Source: Polytrichum commune (taxonomy: Eukaryota > Streptophyta > Polytrichopsida > Polytrichales > Polytrichaceae). From it: a stretch of 64,000 nt of DNA. Location: positions 60,540,533 through 60,604,532 of the forward strand of contig OX485804.1 in assembly GCA_950295325.1 (NCBI GenBank), written 5' to 3'. The notes under the pieces were generated by a model, which was not told the origin of the DNA, searched no databases, and worked only from the letters and a program-made list of their open reading frames with translations. Within the stretch, counting starts at the first letter, position 1, and the number at the start of each line of letters is the position of its first letter. The translations under genes and the position numbers were made by a program. Positions 12,401-24,803 of the stretch are shown piece after piece.

Positions 12401-12729
12401 GCAGGGTAGTTGAAATACACACCTATCATCAAGCGAGATAAGACCGACATTCCAATTCCAAGGATATTCCAAAAGAGGATGAGAATGTACCCAAATAGCA
12501 GGAGATCTTTCTGCTATAGGTGCTGCACAGGACGTCACCACATGTGGTGGGGGAAAAATGAGTTGCAGATTGGCCAAAAGACTACTCCGTTCAGGGGTTT
12601 TCTTTTTTACAATCGAATTCAAATCAAGCCATGCCTGCTTCAATGACAGTAGATCATACATGGAGAACGCATTTGGCTGGCATAATAAATGCACAATTAA
12701 TTCCTTAAAAAGTGAAACCTCAAGTTACT
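9427..12729. other. Intergenic region downstream of APE2, no gene seen
   Basis: The region is AT-rich with no supported gene. About 11,040-11,430 contains a degenerate run of AGATTCTGAAATCTAC-like words at irregular spacing. The final few hundred bases before 12,729 should hold the APE2 3' untranslated region; an ORF at 12,308-12,694 there has no recognisable domain. Confidence 0.6.
11040..11430. repeat. Cryptic array of AGATTCTGAAATCTAC-like words
   Basis: Roughly ten degenerate occurrences of a GATTCTGAAATCTAC-type word, partly self-complementary (GATTCtGAAATC), recur every 30-50 bp. The period is irregular, so this is an eroded simple repeat rather than a clean satellite. Confidence 0.5.
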
Positions 12730-15700
12730 CTACTTTTTGGATTGCAACTTTGAGGAAGTATTCCACTCGAAGTGATCACACCTCGCCTCCGGATTGGAAG
12801 ATGGACCCTGCAGAGTGGATGCAGGCTATTATTAGAGTCCTCAATGCAGAGGAACATAGACCCCACAAGTTACAACACTAAGCAAGAGACACATCCCATA
12901 ATTTCAAAACACCACATTACTCCTGCCTTTATCAAGTCTACTCTGTCTTCAGTTTCTGCTTTCCAGAGGCTGATGTTTGGTTCAACACTTTGAGCTGCCA
13001 ACAGGTAATTTCCACATAAGATTCAATTGGGCCTTGACCAATGTGAATATGCAATGTGTCAAAATTCTTCAAAAATTTACTTATTGTAGATCTTACTGGC
13101 GAGCAACCTATAGTATTTCCTAGATGTGGCCTTCAGATACCAATGAAGAGAGCAATCTAAGTTCTTCAGGTGGATGAGGTGAAGGAGTAAGCACCTGAGC
13201 TCGAGCGCAAACATGAAAAGCTCGTCCAAAATTTGGACCTGCCTTCTTCACCGCCCGCACCACACAGGGTTCTTTGTGACCTTTACAAAGGGGGACCTTT
13301 TTTAGCATAGCTTTTTGTATTCTTTGCCACTCCATTGTAGCTGTAGACTTTTGACTCAATTCCAGAGTACAACTTTCAAGTCCAATCTTCCCAGTCTCAG
13401 GCTCCACACTTAATGGGCTCGGAGAGGTCGCATCCAGTAGCCCATCATCTTTTTCTTGGCTACCTAAGTGTTGCGAGATTTCACCACTTGAAATCTGAGA
13501 GGAATTGTTAGTCTTCACATCCAAACCCTTATGAGCTTCAATGTCCTGGTACTCCAGTGGCTGATGTTCAACACCAACTGAATTTGATAGATTTCCTAGT
13601 GAAGCATCTACATAAATATTATTTACAAGAGATTTGAAGGTAGATTCTTCAGCACATTGATCAAAGCATTGATTATTGTCCTTGTCTTTCACCACTGCTA
13701 ATGTGGGCATGAAGAAGGATCGAAGGTTTTGTTGCTTCCCTTTGTGCACTTCAGACTTCTTTGTGTTCTTAGATTTCACCACTGTCGTTTTTAATGTTGA
13801 TGTATCAAGTTTCACATCCTTCAACCTGGAGCTTGACTCTGAATCAGTTGTATGACTGCTGTAAGGCCTTTTCTGTAACAAAGACACTGAAACAACAGTA
13901 CAGAAAGTAAGGCTGCAGTGAAACATAGAAACTAGGTAGCTAATTACTTGTGATGCATAACAGTATGGCCTCCACACCTTGAACCTTAGTTTTTATCATT
14001 TCAGATAGTCTTAGCGATTTCTCAAATAGCCAAGTTTTGAAATCAGACACTAAATATTGATCCCATCAAAATCACAGGGCGAAGAAAAGGACAGCAGAAC
14101 TCGAACAGCTTACCAATGCTCTGCTGACGTCCTCGAAGCTCGGGCATAAATCGAGCTGCAAGCGGGGGCACCTCATGCGGTTCCAGGGTAGGTTGCTTTT
14201 TCAGTTGCACAAATACAGGTGCATGATCTGAACCCTCCAGTTTTACATTCCTCCCACCTACCCATCTGTGTCAAGTTTTCCAAAGCAAGAGATCAACTAC
14301 AGAAAGAATGAAGATGAAAAGTAGAGTAGTAGATATTGTCTTCACACACCTGAGATGAAAGATTAATATGCGACCCAAGTTTCTCAGTAAATGAACCTAT
14401 TTCAAACTTACCCCTTAGGGCATAATCCATTAGCCGGCCTTCTATACATATTCACCTACATAGAGAATAAGGGTAGTGATATACATCCAATTGTTGAGTT
14501 CAACCTTAAAGGTCCGGGTGGCCCATTATAGGCCTCAAGATGTCATACAGAGGGGTTTAAAATTAATTCGTATTTTTAGCTAAAAGTGCCAAAAAGTGAC
14601 CCTATCTAAAATGAACCCATTCATCATGTGCACTATTCCAATTGGAGCATACATACATGTTAGATGAATTGTAAAGAAATTTGAGCCTGTATGAATAACC
14701 TAGACTTTAATACATACCTCATATATCTAATCACGAAAGCCACATATGGTTGTGCTAGATATGGATTCAATGTCATGGACAGAATAGAACATTGTTTCAA
14801 TACTTCTTGGGGGTTTCATACAAATAGTTAAGTATCCCTTGTAAAGACACCCCTGGTCCTTCAAAGGATTAACACAGGATGGTAAGAGAATGTGGATCAC
14901 ATGCCGTGGGAGGGAATCTGCTTTGAAGCGTTTGAACTGTCCAAGGATATCACAATCCTCAACTTCACACTCAGCAAAGCTATGTGTGCCTTCAATTTCA
15001 CCACTGCTTCCTGCCAGAGCCTGGTGGTCACAAGTGCCTGCAGCTATGATGAGGTCGATCCGTGTTCCATAGTTAAATTCTTCTGCGCCAGATGCTTGAG
15101 ACCAGCATGTGTAAGCTTCCTTTCTGCATCAAGTAGGTCTCCAAAAATCAAATCATTAACCAGACAAGTGTTTCAAGCTTCTTAATTCTGGAGGACTTAA
15201 TGATCAACTTAAAAAAGTCGTAACCTTGGACTCAAATATTGAGTAAGACAACCATTTTTTGCAAAATTTCATCCATCTTTATCATGTAATGTATTTTATC
15301 ATGAGCATTTAACTGCAGGTAGAATGTTTAACCTGTCTGGATGAATAATGCGAAAGACATCCAAGAAAGAGCCACCTCCACTTTGCAACATAGACCTCAG
15401 CCATTGACGCGATCTATAGAAAGCAACAATCTTCACTTTTTGAGAAACCATATTTGCACACCAATGTTGATCTGGAGTAAAAAGATAAATTGAAAAGTCT
15501 CAGGACAGTCTAGAGGCTGATGTAGCACTCTTGAGCATGTGTAAGGACGTTAGCTTTCTATTCTAGCTTCAAGAATCTATTTTCAATAATCAAGGTCCTT
15601 GATTACACGCATAGTGAAGTGGCAAGCTCTCATTAGTTGACACCTCATTGTTGCGTATCTTCAGACACAAAGCCTTCTTCCATCCACCAAGATGCAATTC

Positions 15701-18700
15701 AAGAGGTGCATCCCAAATGGTATCATTCTTAGCTTCAAGCAATTACCTAAGAATTATTCCATTTGCAATGGAACCTAAATAGGCTACTTAAGAATGTTAT
15801 GGACTCAGGAAGAAAGTGGATCGTACTGATTGGCATCAAAGTCTGGGCCAGGGTTGCAAGAATCGATATGGAATGGAGAGATGTTAAAATCACCAACCGC
15901 TATGACTCTTCGCCCATGCTTTAACAGCCCTTCCCACCTGTGCTGCAAAACCAATATGTGTACATGCTCAATGGATAGGCTCCAATATATAGTCACAAAA
16001 GGTGCGTTTACACACAATTACTCGAGTGCTTGTGGTTGCAGTTTGAGCCCACTTTCAACCACAACTACGATTTTTTGTTTACATACAATTTCACTTATAG
16101 AAATGGATTCACCTCAATAACTGTCCCTCCTATTAGTGCAATCCGTGGAATGAAGACAAAAGACTTTTTGGATTCTAGTAACAAGTGTTCCCACAAATCC
16201 TCTCCCTTGCTTTGGCCTTGAAGTTCTCTCCCGTTGCCACATAGTAACTACAAACAGAATAGAACCAAAGAAAGTAAATAAACTACAACCATTGCAATTT
16301 GTGATTACTCCCAACTAGACCTTGTATCGTAGTTGGGCAAGGTAGAGTAGTGGTGGTTGTAATTATCATCATTGCACCTTATCCCTCCTTATCCCTCAAC
16401 AATAGAGCCAAAGCAAGTAAACTACAATCAACAACCAGGACCACAAATACTCACATTTATTCACCAATTCTTAAAAATGTAGAACCAAATTACCTGTAAG
16501 GCTTGGTAGAAATTCATCTTAAAATGGAAGCGCTCGTCATTGGCATAATCAACGTGTGGCCCATAGATATTAAATAAAACTGCCAATACAAGTGATTCAA
16601 TAGCTTTGCCATTTCAGCAACATGTAGTCCCACAAAGCAACATTCATACTGCCACATTGCCACTTTTCTGCAACAAAAACCCACCCAAAATAAACAGGGG
16701 CCAAAGTAATAACATACCAAAGGAGCTGTGGTCTGTGACAAGACAGCGACCTTCACTGTCCAACTGAAGTAACTCCTGCCTCGTCACACCTTCCATATTC
16801 AAGACATCCTCGTAGCATCCAACCCGTGCCTTACCACCTGATATCTCCCCAGTTCGACTTGCATGCAAAAGACCTAACATGGCAACCAACTGGACTCAGG
16901 TAAGTGAGCGTAAAGCAAGCACTTTACACACAATTAATATGAGATGATTGGCAAATCCAAATTGAGGCTGTAGTCATTTTCCTCATAGTTTTTGGAGCTC
17001 ATATGAATATCTTATCCATTGTCAAACTGAAGATTCTCTTTCTGTTTGGATGATTGTACAGTAACCCTCCCCCCCGACAATTATGTTGAATCTAGAATAG
17101 CTAACAAGTTTTGAGCATGCAGTCCATTCTCTTTTAAACACATGATGTATTTTTGGTATCCATTCTTAATTCCACGCATTTACACCCCTCAAATACAGGT
17201 GTTCAATTAAAATAATTAGCCGTTTTAGGCTGCTTACTGTAACTGTTCATCGATCCATCAAGAGGCCAATCCGGCATTAGACAGGTTGGGTAGAAGGTAA
17301 CAATGACAATACAGAAATAAAAACAAATTACTTGCAAATACCAGAGTACAAGAATATCATCCAAAACCCATCCACAACATTAAGAGAATGTGAAAGGTGT
17401 CTTTTGCAATGTCTACACGCTATGTACTAAGCATTAGAGAATATACATCATGCCTCTTAACTCTTGATCTAGGTGAAGAATTTTCCTTTACAGTGCAATT
17501 CCTAGGCAATTTCATGTAACCTGTACTAACTGAAAACTCCTATAATCAATTCTGTAAGGAACACCAAACAAAGGACTTTGAGTACCTGTAAAGCCCTCAT
17601 CTGCAGCTACTGGTACAGCACTGGATATACGGCAAAAAGTTGCCACTCCTGCAAGCACAAAGAACCCTTTGGGTCAATGACATAGCAATATGTCCATAAC
17701 CACCGAATTTTAATTCACAAGACTCATATAAACTCAAGCATGATAGTAACACAAGTCCCTGTGAATCATAAACCAGATTTAACAATTCAATCCAGATAGC
17801 CAAACACTATGCAGCAAACCTCCCTGTCAAAAAACTTCCTGAGGCAAAATTAGCATGTACAAACAATAAAATGTTGAAATAACATAACAAATTCCTCATT
17901 AGTACATTATAATTGCATTATTTTCTTATTTTCTTCTTAAATGAGCTATATTTTGCTGCTACAATGCAAGTTGTTACATAAAATTAACCCTTAAATCATA
18001 ACATAATTGCATTATACGCCACTATGTATCAACTAGACATAACAATTACATAACACACCACCCTTTGGAAATTTGTGATGCCAACTCAAATGTCAACCAC
18101 CGAAATTCAGTAGAAATAAAGTAAGACGAGGGTTCAAAATCTCACCAGAGTACCCAATACGTCCCTTTTTCACAGTGCGAGTGCACGAGAAGAAAGACTC
18201 ATAACCTTCTGCCACTGCAATGTCGGCACTCAGCTCTTGCCTGGAAATCTTAGTCTCCTGCATCTCGCACTCAAGCCATTTTTTCAGTCAGATACTTTCA
18301 TATCATTTTGGAGCATTTCTTTTGTGGCTTTGCTTTGTATCCATGAGGTGGAGGTGGAGGACTAAGTGTGTTGGCATAGAACCTAATGTGGTCTAGTTTC
18401 AGACTACCTTGATAACTACTTTACATTGCTTTTCAATGTTGAACGGAAAAAAACACAAAATAATCCCCTTGGTAATGTAACTCTTCCATGATTTTTGCCA
18501 AGACCATGATGCATGTTTGAGCATGTTTGAGTTCAAATCAGTTGATGAAATATTCAATTTGTTGGGTCACAAATTACAAAGTTGCGTTGGACTAGTAATA
18601 GGGTCTAATGTTAGACTTCCTTGACCACTACTTTATACTGCAATTCGATGTTGAACAGAACCTCACCCCAAATTGTCATTTCAACTGGAACCCACATAAT

Positions 18701-19641
18701 AAAAATAAAAATAAAACATAAAACATAATTTCCAGGGCAATGTGCCTCTTCCAGGATTATTGTCAAGAACATTATGACCATTTGAGCATATTGAAGTTAG
18801 ATCAATTGACATTTTCATTTGTTAGGTCACAAATAACAAAGTTTAGTTGAAGGATCTGTCGAAGCTCTCAAAGTGCGGCATCTCTAATGCAGTGCTCTTT
18901 CAAGAATCTGCCGTTGCTGATTTTCATCATCACTAAATTGCAACTACAGGGTTCTGGAAGCATTCGAACTCAGCTCACAGAGGAATTAATCGCATCATCC
19001 AAAATCGAAATTGGGTTTTGCCACTGCCACGCCAATTTCAAAGTCACGGATTTCCCAATTCTCATCTACAATCCAAGTTGCCTTGTAGTTCGTTCTATTA
19101 GATGGTTTGGCTACATGCTCCAAGCGATTCCACGGAATTCCACATGGAAGTTCTTCAAAATGTTGAAACATAAAATATGGCCTGGTTTGGGATTGCCTTG
19201 GAGAACAAAGGGCAAGGGTCTCTCTTTGAAGGTAAGAGTTCAATTCGTCAATGACCTTGAATTCTTTCCGCAAATGTGGTCCATTGTGGTCCACAAATTC
19301 CTAAGATTCCACCCGAAGAGCAACATAATTGCAACTTCAGAAATTGAATTAAGAACTATCAGGCTAATTGCTGATGGCATCAAATCCCGCGACAAATATG
19401 TGATACATATTCACAACAACCAAGATCACTTAGCGTCAACTAATCACAAACCTCACCAGCAACCTGAGACGTCACAGATCTCTAATTGCAGTTCACTAAA
19501 TTTGGCCTAAATTAGGGCAAGTGAAGTGAGCACCTGGAAGCAGATGATGTCCGATTCAAGAGAATCGAGGAAGGAGAGTAAGGTGCGTGGCGGCACCAAG
19601 CGAGTTCGCAATCCGTTGATATTGTATGTCACAATCCGCAT
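12730..19641 (-). CDS. APE2: APE2, DNA-(apurinic/apyrimidinic site) endonuclease 2
   Basis: Nuclear exonuclease III-family enzyme with AP-endonuclease, 3'-5' exonuclease and 3'-phosphodiesterase activity in base-excision repair. Eleven exons join without frame conflict into 620 residues: 19641-19534, 18257-18146, 17648-17586, 16873-16718, 16579-16494, 15942-15827, 15413-15333, 15123-14905, 14265-14114, 13886-13195, 12807-12730. Catalytic motifs in order are YNING, CFQ-ETK (split by intron 1), [18 protein letters not shown] and [12 protein letters not shown] box QQNLRSFF (exon 10) should bind PCNA. The C-terminal GRF zinc finger ([10 protein letters not shown] to [11 protein letters not shown]) spans the last two exons. 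The start at 19641 fits the family; in-frame Mets 24 and 28 codons upstream are alternatives. All introns are GT-AG except the one at 14266-14904, which works only as GC-AG. The length is normal for plant APE2. Confidence 0.95.
14266..14904 (-). other. Probable GC-AG intron in APE2
   Basis: Exon 8 ends in the conserved FKADSLP and exon 9 starts with [11 protein letters not shown]. The only in-frame acceptor leaves a single A before TGG, so exon 8 must end in phase 2. No GT in this part of exon 8 is in that phase, whereas CCACG|GCATGT gives CG+A (Arg) and the expected PRWVGGR. The nearest GT (CAT|GTGATC) would shift the frame. Confidence 0.65.
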
Positions 19642-20311
19642 GGTGGTTATTAATCCTTCCTTCTCCCACAATCCTATTCTTCTCGCTTGAAACTTTTCCC
19701 CGATTTGAATCATGCCCTCAAACATGTCAATTTCATGTCATCTCCTTCCCATCCACAATGCATGGCGCCATTTCCATAGGCAGTGCACACATTGTGGATT
19801 CTTGTACATCACAATTCGGATACGGAATTCGGCTTCACAATTCGAAGTGCGGACATCTCACATTCATGTCAAATGTGGACGCCATGAAACCCCAGGCATA
19901 ACCCCACATATCCGAGTTTCAACCACTCGTTGGACGCCAAAGTTTGTTTTCGAAGGAAAAAATGACCTCGTATCAGCATTCTGGTATAAATCAGTTGTCA
20001 AATGTTTCAAGCAAGACTCCCGTATTAAGATGCATCATGCAACCTTCGAACACCTGCTTCCTGCGACATCAGGTGAGGTAAATTCAAAAATAACCAAACA
20101 GGTGTCAACACAAATGCATCACACATCATTACCATAGAGAAATTCCAGCATGATTCGCCGTATCCGACATCGCCATTTGTGCATGCAAGTGCTGTGATCG
20201 TCGGCATTATTCTTGGAATGATTAATCCTCTCTCTGACACTGCACAGAAAGCTTAACCCTTTAGCCCCTAAACCCTAAACCCTCAATAAACCCTGCGAGG
20301 AGAGGGGCCCG
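19642..20311. other. APE2 upstream region
   Basis: This is the 5' flank and probable promoter/5' UTR of APE2. I see no clear TATA box on the minus strand. ORFs on either strand here show no domain. Confidence 0.5.
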
Positions 20312-20365
20312 TGCTCTCAAAATGTACATCTCACAAAGATTTGAGTGTTTGTAAGAGGTAACTTA

Positions 20366-21492
20366 GGGGCGGTTTACACTATGGACCATGAAGTCGTCCC
20401 ACGTAAGAGGCCTGTTTTGCGTGGGACGACTTCATGGGACGACTTCCATGGTCCGAGTTACTAAAATATTAGTTTTCATGGTTCATGGGCCCTTCACTAA
20501 GTGTAAACCGAATGTGGACCATGAAGAATGACCATGCACCAAAAAGTGGAGGTGCTGATTTTTTTAATACATGCCCAAAAAGGGCAATTTTGAAAAAAAT
20601 TAAGTTTGATCATTCCTTGTCTTCTCTTGGGCTTCACTTGTCTTCACTTCTTGTTAAATGTGTCGAAGATGTGGCTTGCAAATCTTCTCACAACAATTTT
20701 TTTAAATAAAATAAAATGAGCAGTTTAATTTGTACATGCTCAATGTAATTTACATGTGACATGTACCTTGTGTTGTCACTACACTAAATAGGATATTTAG
20801 TGTTTGATTATATTTAATGTTGTTACCACCCTACCTTGCTCAACACTAATTTTCAATTCTTTGATAATTAATGTTAGAAGATTTCCCATTGCACTTCTTT
20901 TGACTACCCTGATCTACAGTCACTAAACCACTACAGATTTTTCTTTCTTGTTTAGCAACTGCATTTTGTAAGCATATTGGGGTGTGTAATATACCGTTGG
21001 AAAGGTATTTTCAAGACCTTTCCAACGGTATATTACAAGCCCCAAAATTACAAACATTACATTTGGTAGACCAAAAAAACAAATCTGCACTTGAATTCTT
21101 GAGTTCTAGATGTCCCGCGTTGTTTGGTGAAACACGTGTGAGCCGGTTTAAGGGGTAGGGCAAGGTAGTGCTGGTATGTCTCATGGGCTATGGTATAATT
21201 AAGGCGCTTAAAAGGTAGATTTAAAAATGATTGAAATGGTATTTCTCTGACATGGGCCCTTGCCTTTTCCTACCAGACCACCTCTCTTGCCTCTCTCAAC
21301 GCAAAACCCGTTGGACCATACAATGCATTTATTAGGCCTTAAAAATTATATTTTGGGGACCTCGATCTCCATGGTCCCTCTGCCATTTTTTCCTTAGTGT
21401 AAACCGAAGTTGTCCTGGGAGAACTTCAACAGCCAATCAGCTGCGTTGCAGAGCCCTGGTCCAACTTCATGGTCCATAGTGTAAACCGCCCC
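20366..21492. mobile_element. PIF/Harbinger-like MITE, family B copy 1 (1127 bp)
   Basis: The terminal inverted repeats match perfectly for 29 bp (start GGGGCGGTTTACACTATGG) and are flanked by TTA at 20363-20365 and 21493-21495. The interrupted tandem repeat shows the uninterrupted site GTAACTTAGGTAC in its other units, proving a TTA duplication. The centre contains a 69-bp near-perfect hairpin. No transposase is visible. Confidence 0.92.
20977..21045. repeat. Hairpin in the centre of MITE B1
   Basis: Two 30-nt arms are separated by about 9 nt and pair almost completely, including a 21-bp perfect core (ATATACCGTTGGAAAGG). It may be a nested miniature element or a small-RNA-type foldback. Confidence 0.8.
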
Positions 21493-21755
21493 TTAGGTAC
21501 TTCCACCATTTTCCAAATTTGCTAAGCTTACTTGAATCTTCTCATGCTCCCAAAATGTACATCTCACGAAGATTAAAGTGTTTGTAAGAAGTAACTTAGG
21601 TACTTCCACCATTTTATTAAATTTGCTAAGCTTACTTGAATCTTCTCATGCTCCCAAAATGTACATCTCACGAAGATTTGAGTGTTTGTAAGAGGTAACT
21701 TAGGTACTTCCACCATTTTCCAAATTTGCTAAGCTTACTTGAATCTTCTCATGCT

Positions 21756-23857
21756 CGAATTTTCGAGTCATTGATACTAAGTTGTGAGAGTGCTCTCTTC
21801 AACATAGGGTATCGTACTAAACTGAGTCAATGAGTGGGGAATACAGCCAAGGATTCATGGCTCTCATGTAAGTTAAAGGTGAAACCGGTGGAAATTTGCA
21901 ACTTTAAATTTTGATTTTTACCTATTTTAACCCCAAATTTAACATCATTGACTCCTAATTAGTTTATAGAGACCTAATTAGTTGGTTTGAATCAACCACA
22001 AACCTTGTTGGACTTTCTAACACTAGGTGTCACCGATCCTAAAGCAACAATTACAGTAGTGCTCACAAGCCAACAAGTGCAAAGGCCAAAAAAAACCGAC
22101 TTGATTTTCATCTTGAGAAATGTATTAAATGTGATTCTCGAGGTCTAGTGGAGAATAATAGTCTATGTTTTTGTAAAATATGATCAGTAATTTACTCCAA
22201 AACTCCAGCATACCAACTCGAAAATGAGACAAGCCGCCATTCACGCTAGTGGCAACACCGGAGTTGTCTTTCTTTTTGTTTCTTTCTTCCAAAAAATATG
22301 ATTAGCTTTGAGAAACTTATGGCCTTGACTAGTGGTTTTCACATTCTTTTCATTGGTTGATGGATGATGACAAACCTTGAATTAAAGCCCCTCCAAGTTG
22401 ATTAGGTGAACTAACCTTCATTGTTCCAATTTTTAATAATCGGTGTTGAATGAATCAAAGACAACTTTAGTTAGGATAGGCAAATTAGCTTACTCGATTT
22501 ACTAAAATTGATGTGCGTCCATCAAGTTGTTGGCCAAACAAGAGTTAGGAGCTTGCATAATTTTCACATTAGAATACATTACATGCCAACGAAGCATATA
22601 AACTATTTTAGATTACGAAGGAGTCTTTGCTACGTCTCCATTTGTACATGTGACCACACTAGCATTTGAGAGGGATCAACACCCAAGTTTGCAACCTCAC
22701 GATTCTACAACCAAGTAGATTAACAAATAAAAAAACACACCTTCACATAACATTATTCAATTGTTTGGACAAGTTTCATTGGTCTGGATCGTATGAATCT
22801 ACTCTAAGAGAAGATTCATATTCAATTTGCATATGAAAGATTGTCAAGCAGTAAACGTGGCATGCAATTTACAATTGTAATTGAAAAGATAACCCAAATC
22901 TTTGTTTGAATGACATTATGCATGGACAAACAATTATATTTAATTCTTCATGTTGCATTCAAACCTTTCTCAAAAACATTGGTAAGTTAAAGCACGAATT
23001 GTGTATTTTGTCTTGGGTTTGGCCCCTCACACACCAAAACCCCAACTGCACACTATGCCAATGCCAAGCCAAACTAAAACCAAATATTCTATGCATAATT
23101 GGAGCCCCACATCAAACACAACCCCCTATATCACCCTCCTCCAATCTCACAGTCCAACTCATTGAATTCACGTACTATCACGATAGATTCCTTGACCAAG
23201 CCCTCTCACATAAACACAACAAACATGACCCATTAATTAACACCATACAAAACCAAGGTTGGCAAACCAACCCCCTCATCACCATCACGGCTGGAGTGAG
23301 AGGGGCTATACATGAACACTCCATTAACAAACTAGCCAATTTGATAATCTCAAAAACCAACCTCAAAACCCTCATGAAAAACATACACCAATACGACATC
23401 AAATACCTCACATAACTGGTATTAAACAAAAGGAAACTTGACAATAGACAAACACATGTCTCCCCACTCGCATAGCCTGGGACAACTTTTACACCCCCTC
23501 AGAGCCCACCTCCTAAAGGAGGCATAACACCTTATATTGCATCACAATGTTTGTGATACCCACTAGGCCAATAGGCTCATATTCATGCGAGTACTAGCTA
23601 CAAGCGTTACTTTTATTTTATTTACTTTATTGTCTTGGGTCAGCTTTTTGGAGCACGGATGCATATGTTTGATTGTCCTTTCAAAATGTACGTAACTCTC
23701 GATGTTGGTAGCCTCGGGAAGCTTTAATGTGTGAATGAATTGATTGTTGTATGGCACTTCTTGAAAACTCCATAGTGCACTATGTATGACATAGTGATAA
23801 GGTTATGATATATATACATATATAGTTTTTTTTTTGTTTTTCCCTCAACACGGCTAA
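21756..23857. other. Intergenic, no gene seen; dispersed repeats
   Basis: 21,830-22,060 is a decayed copy of a repeat also present at 36,440-36,560 and 56,795-56,960 (shared words CATGTAAGTT, CATCAAAGACC and AATTAGTT). 22,950-23,420 is strongly C+A rich on the plus strand. No ORF here has a recognisable domain. Confidence 0.55.
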
Positions 23858-24803
23858 GGGCCACTTCACACACAAGACTGAGAGCCCGTGACTTATTGCA
23901 CTTTAAGCACTCTCATTGGCGGAAAAGGCGGAGCCGGTCCAAGTTCGCTTCACACTACGCTTGAGGGACCAACGGAGTATGTGCATGCAAGATGGATGGT
24001 AAAGTCTACATGGATTCCTTCCTATATGGCATCAAATGGATCATGTTTCATGGTCACTTGGACTATTTTCAAAAACCATCTCTTGAAGGTAGGCCTAACA
24101 CCAAACCGGGAGACCATGGCACTCCAAACACTCACAACCATTGATTTGTTGTATTTAATCATGTGTGAGGACCCCACATGAATAGAAATGCATTGAAATC
24201 GCATTTGGTTGAGGGTTCGGTCACATAGGATTGCACATTGCACTTAAGGGTTTGTGCTATAGTACATGATTTTGGAGGTATGTTGGGACGACCTTTGGAC
24301 ACTTTGGGCTCTCACAATTTCATGGTCATGGCTCTTGGCCTGTGTGTGAAACTGTGAGAGCCCAAAATAAGTGACCAAAGGCCATTCCAAAATCATGTAG
24401 TGTAGCACGGGCCCTCAAGTGTAGTGTGCAATCCTATGTGACCGGGCCCTCAACCAAATGCTATTTCAATGAATTTATATTCATGCGGGGTCCTCACACA
24501 TGATAAAATAGAATAAATCAACGATTGTGAGCATTCGGAGTGCCATGGTCTCCCGGTTTTGTGTTAGGCCTACCTCCAAGAGGTGGTTTTTGAGAATAGT
24601 CCAAGTGACCATGAAACATGATCCATTCAATGCCATGTAGGAAGGAATCCATGTAGACTTTACATCCATCTTGCATTCACATACTCCGTTGGTCCCTCAA
24701 GCATAGTGTGAAGCGAACTTGGACTGGCTCCGCCTTTTCCACCAATGAGAGTGCTTTGAAGTGCAATGGTCACGGGCCCTCGGTCTCGTGTGTGATGTGG
24801 CCC
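23858..24803. mobile_element. Palindromic dimer of MITE family A (copies 3 and 4)
   Basis: A near full-length copy in one orientation (23858 to about 24350) is fused head-to-head to a second in the opposite orientation (about 24351-24803) lacking its first ~40 bp. Both outer ends are the same MITE end (GGGCCACTTCACACACAAG and its complement), and TAA flanks both sides, so the dimer behaves as one 946-bp unit. Confidence 0.85.

Larger units (their letters stand above)
20312..21755. repeat. 103-104 bp tandem repeat interrupted by a MITE
   Basis: Units share AAAATGTACATCTCACGAAG, GTAACTTAGGTACTTCC and GCTTACTTGAATCTTCTC. One partial unit (20312-20365) lies left of MITE B1 and about two and a half units (21496-21755) lie right of it. 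The spacing between successive CTTAGG sites is 103-104 bp. Confidence 0.85.

Noticed and set aside
12308-12694. 128-codon minus-strand ORF just downstream of APE2
   Set aside because: It starts after the APE2 stop codon in probable 3' UTR, has no recognisable domain, and APE2 is already complete with its GRF finger.
18887-19510. 207-codon plus-strand ORF
   Set aside because: It lies inside APE2 intron 1 on the opposite strand, has no domain and overlaps another frame. It is a chance ORF.
22906-23415. 169-codon plus-strand ORF rich in His, Asn and Pro
   Set aside because: It reflects C+A-skewed DNA. The peptide is low complexity and no family is recognised.
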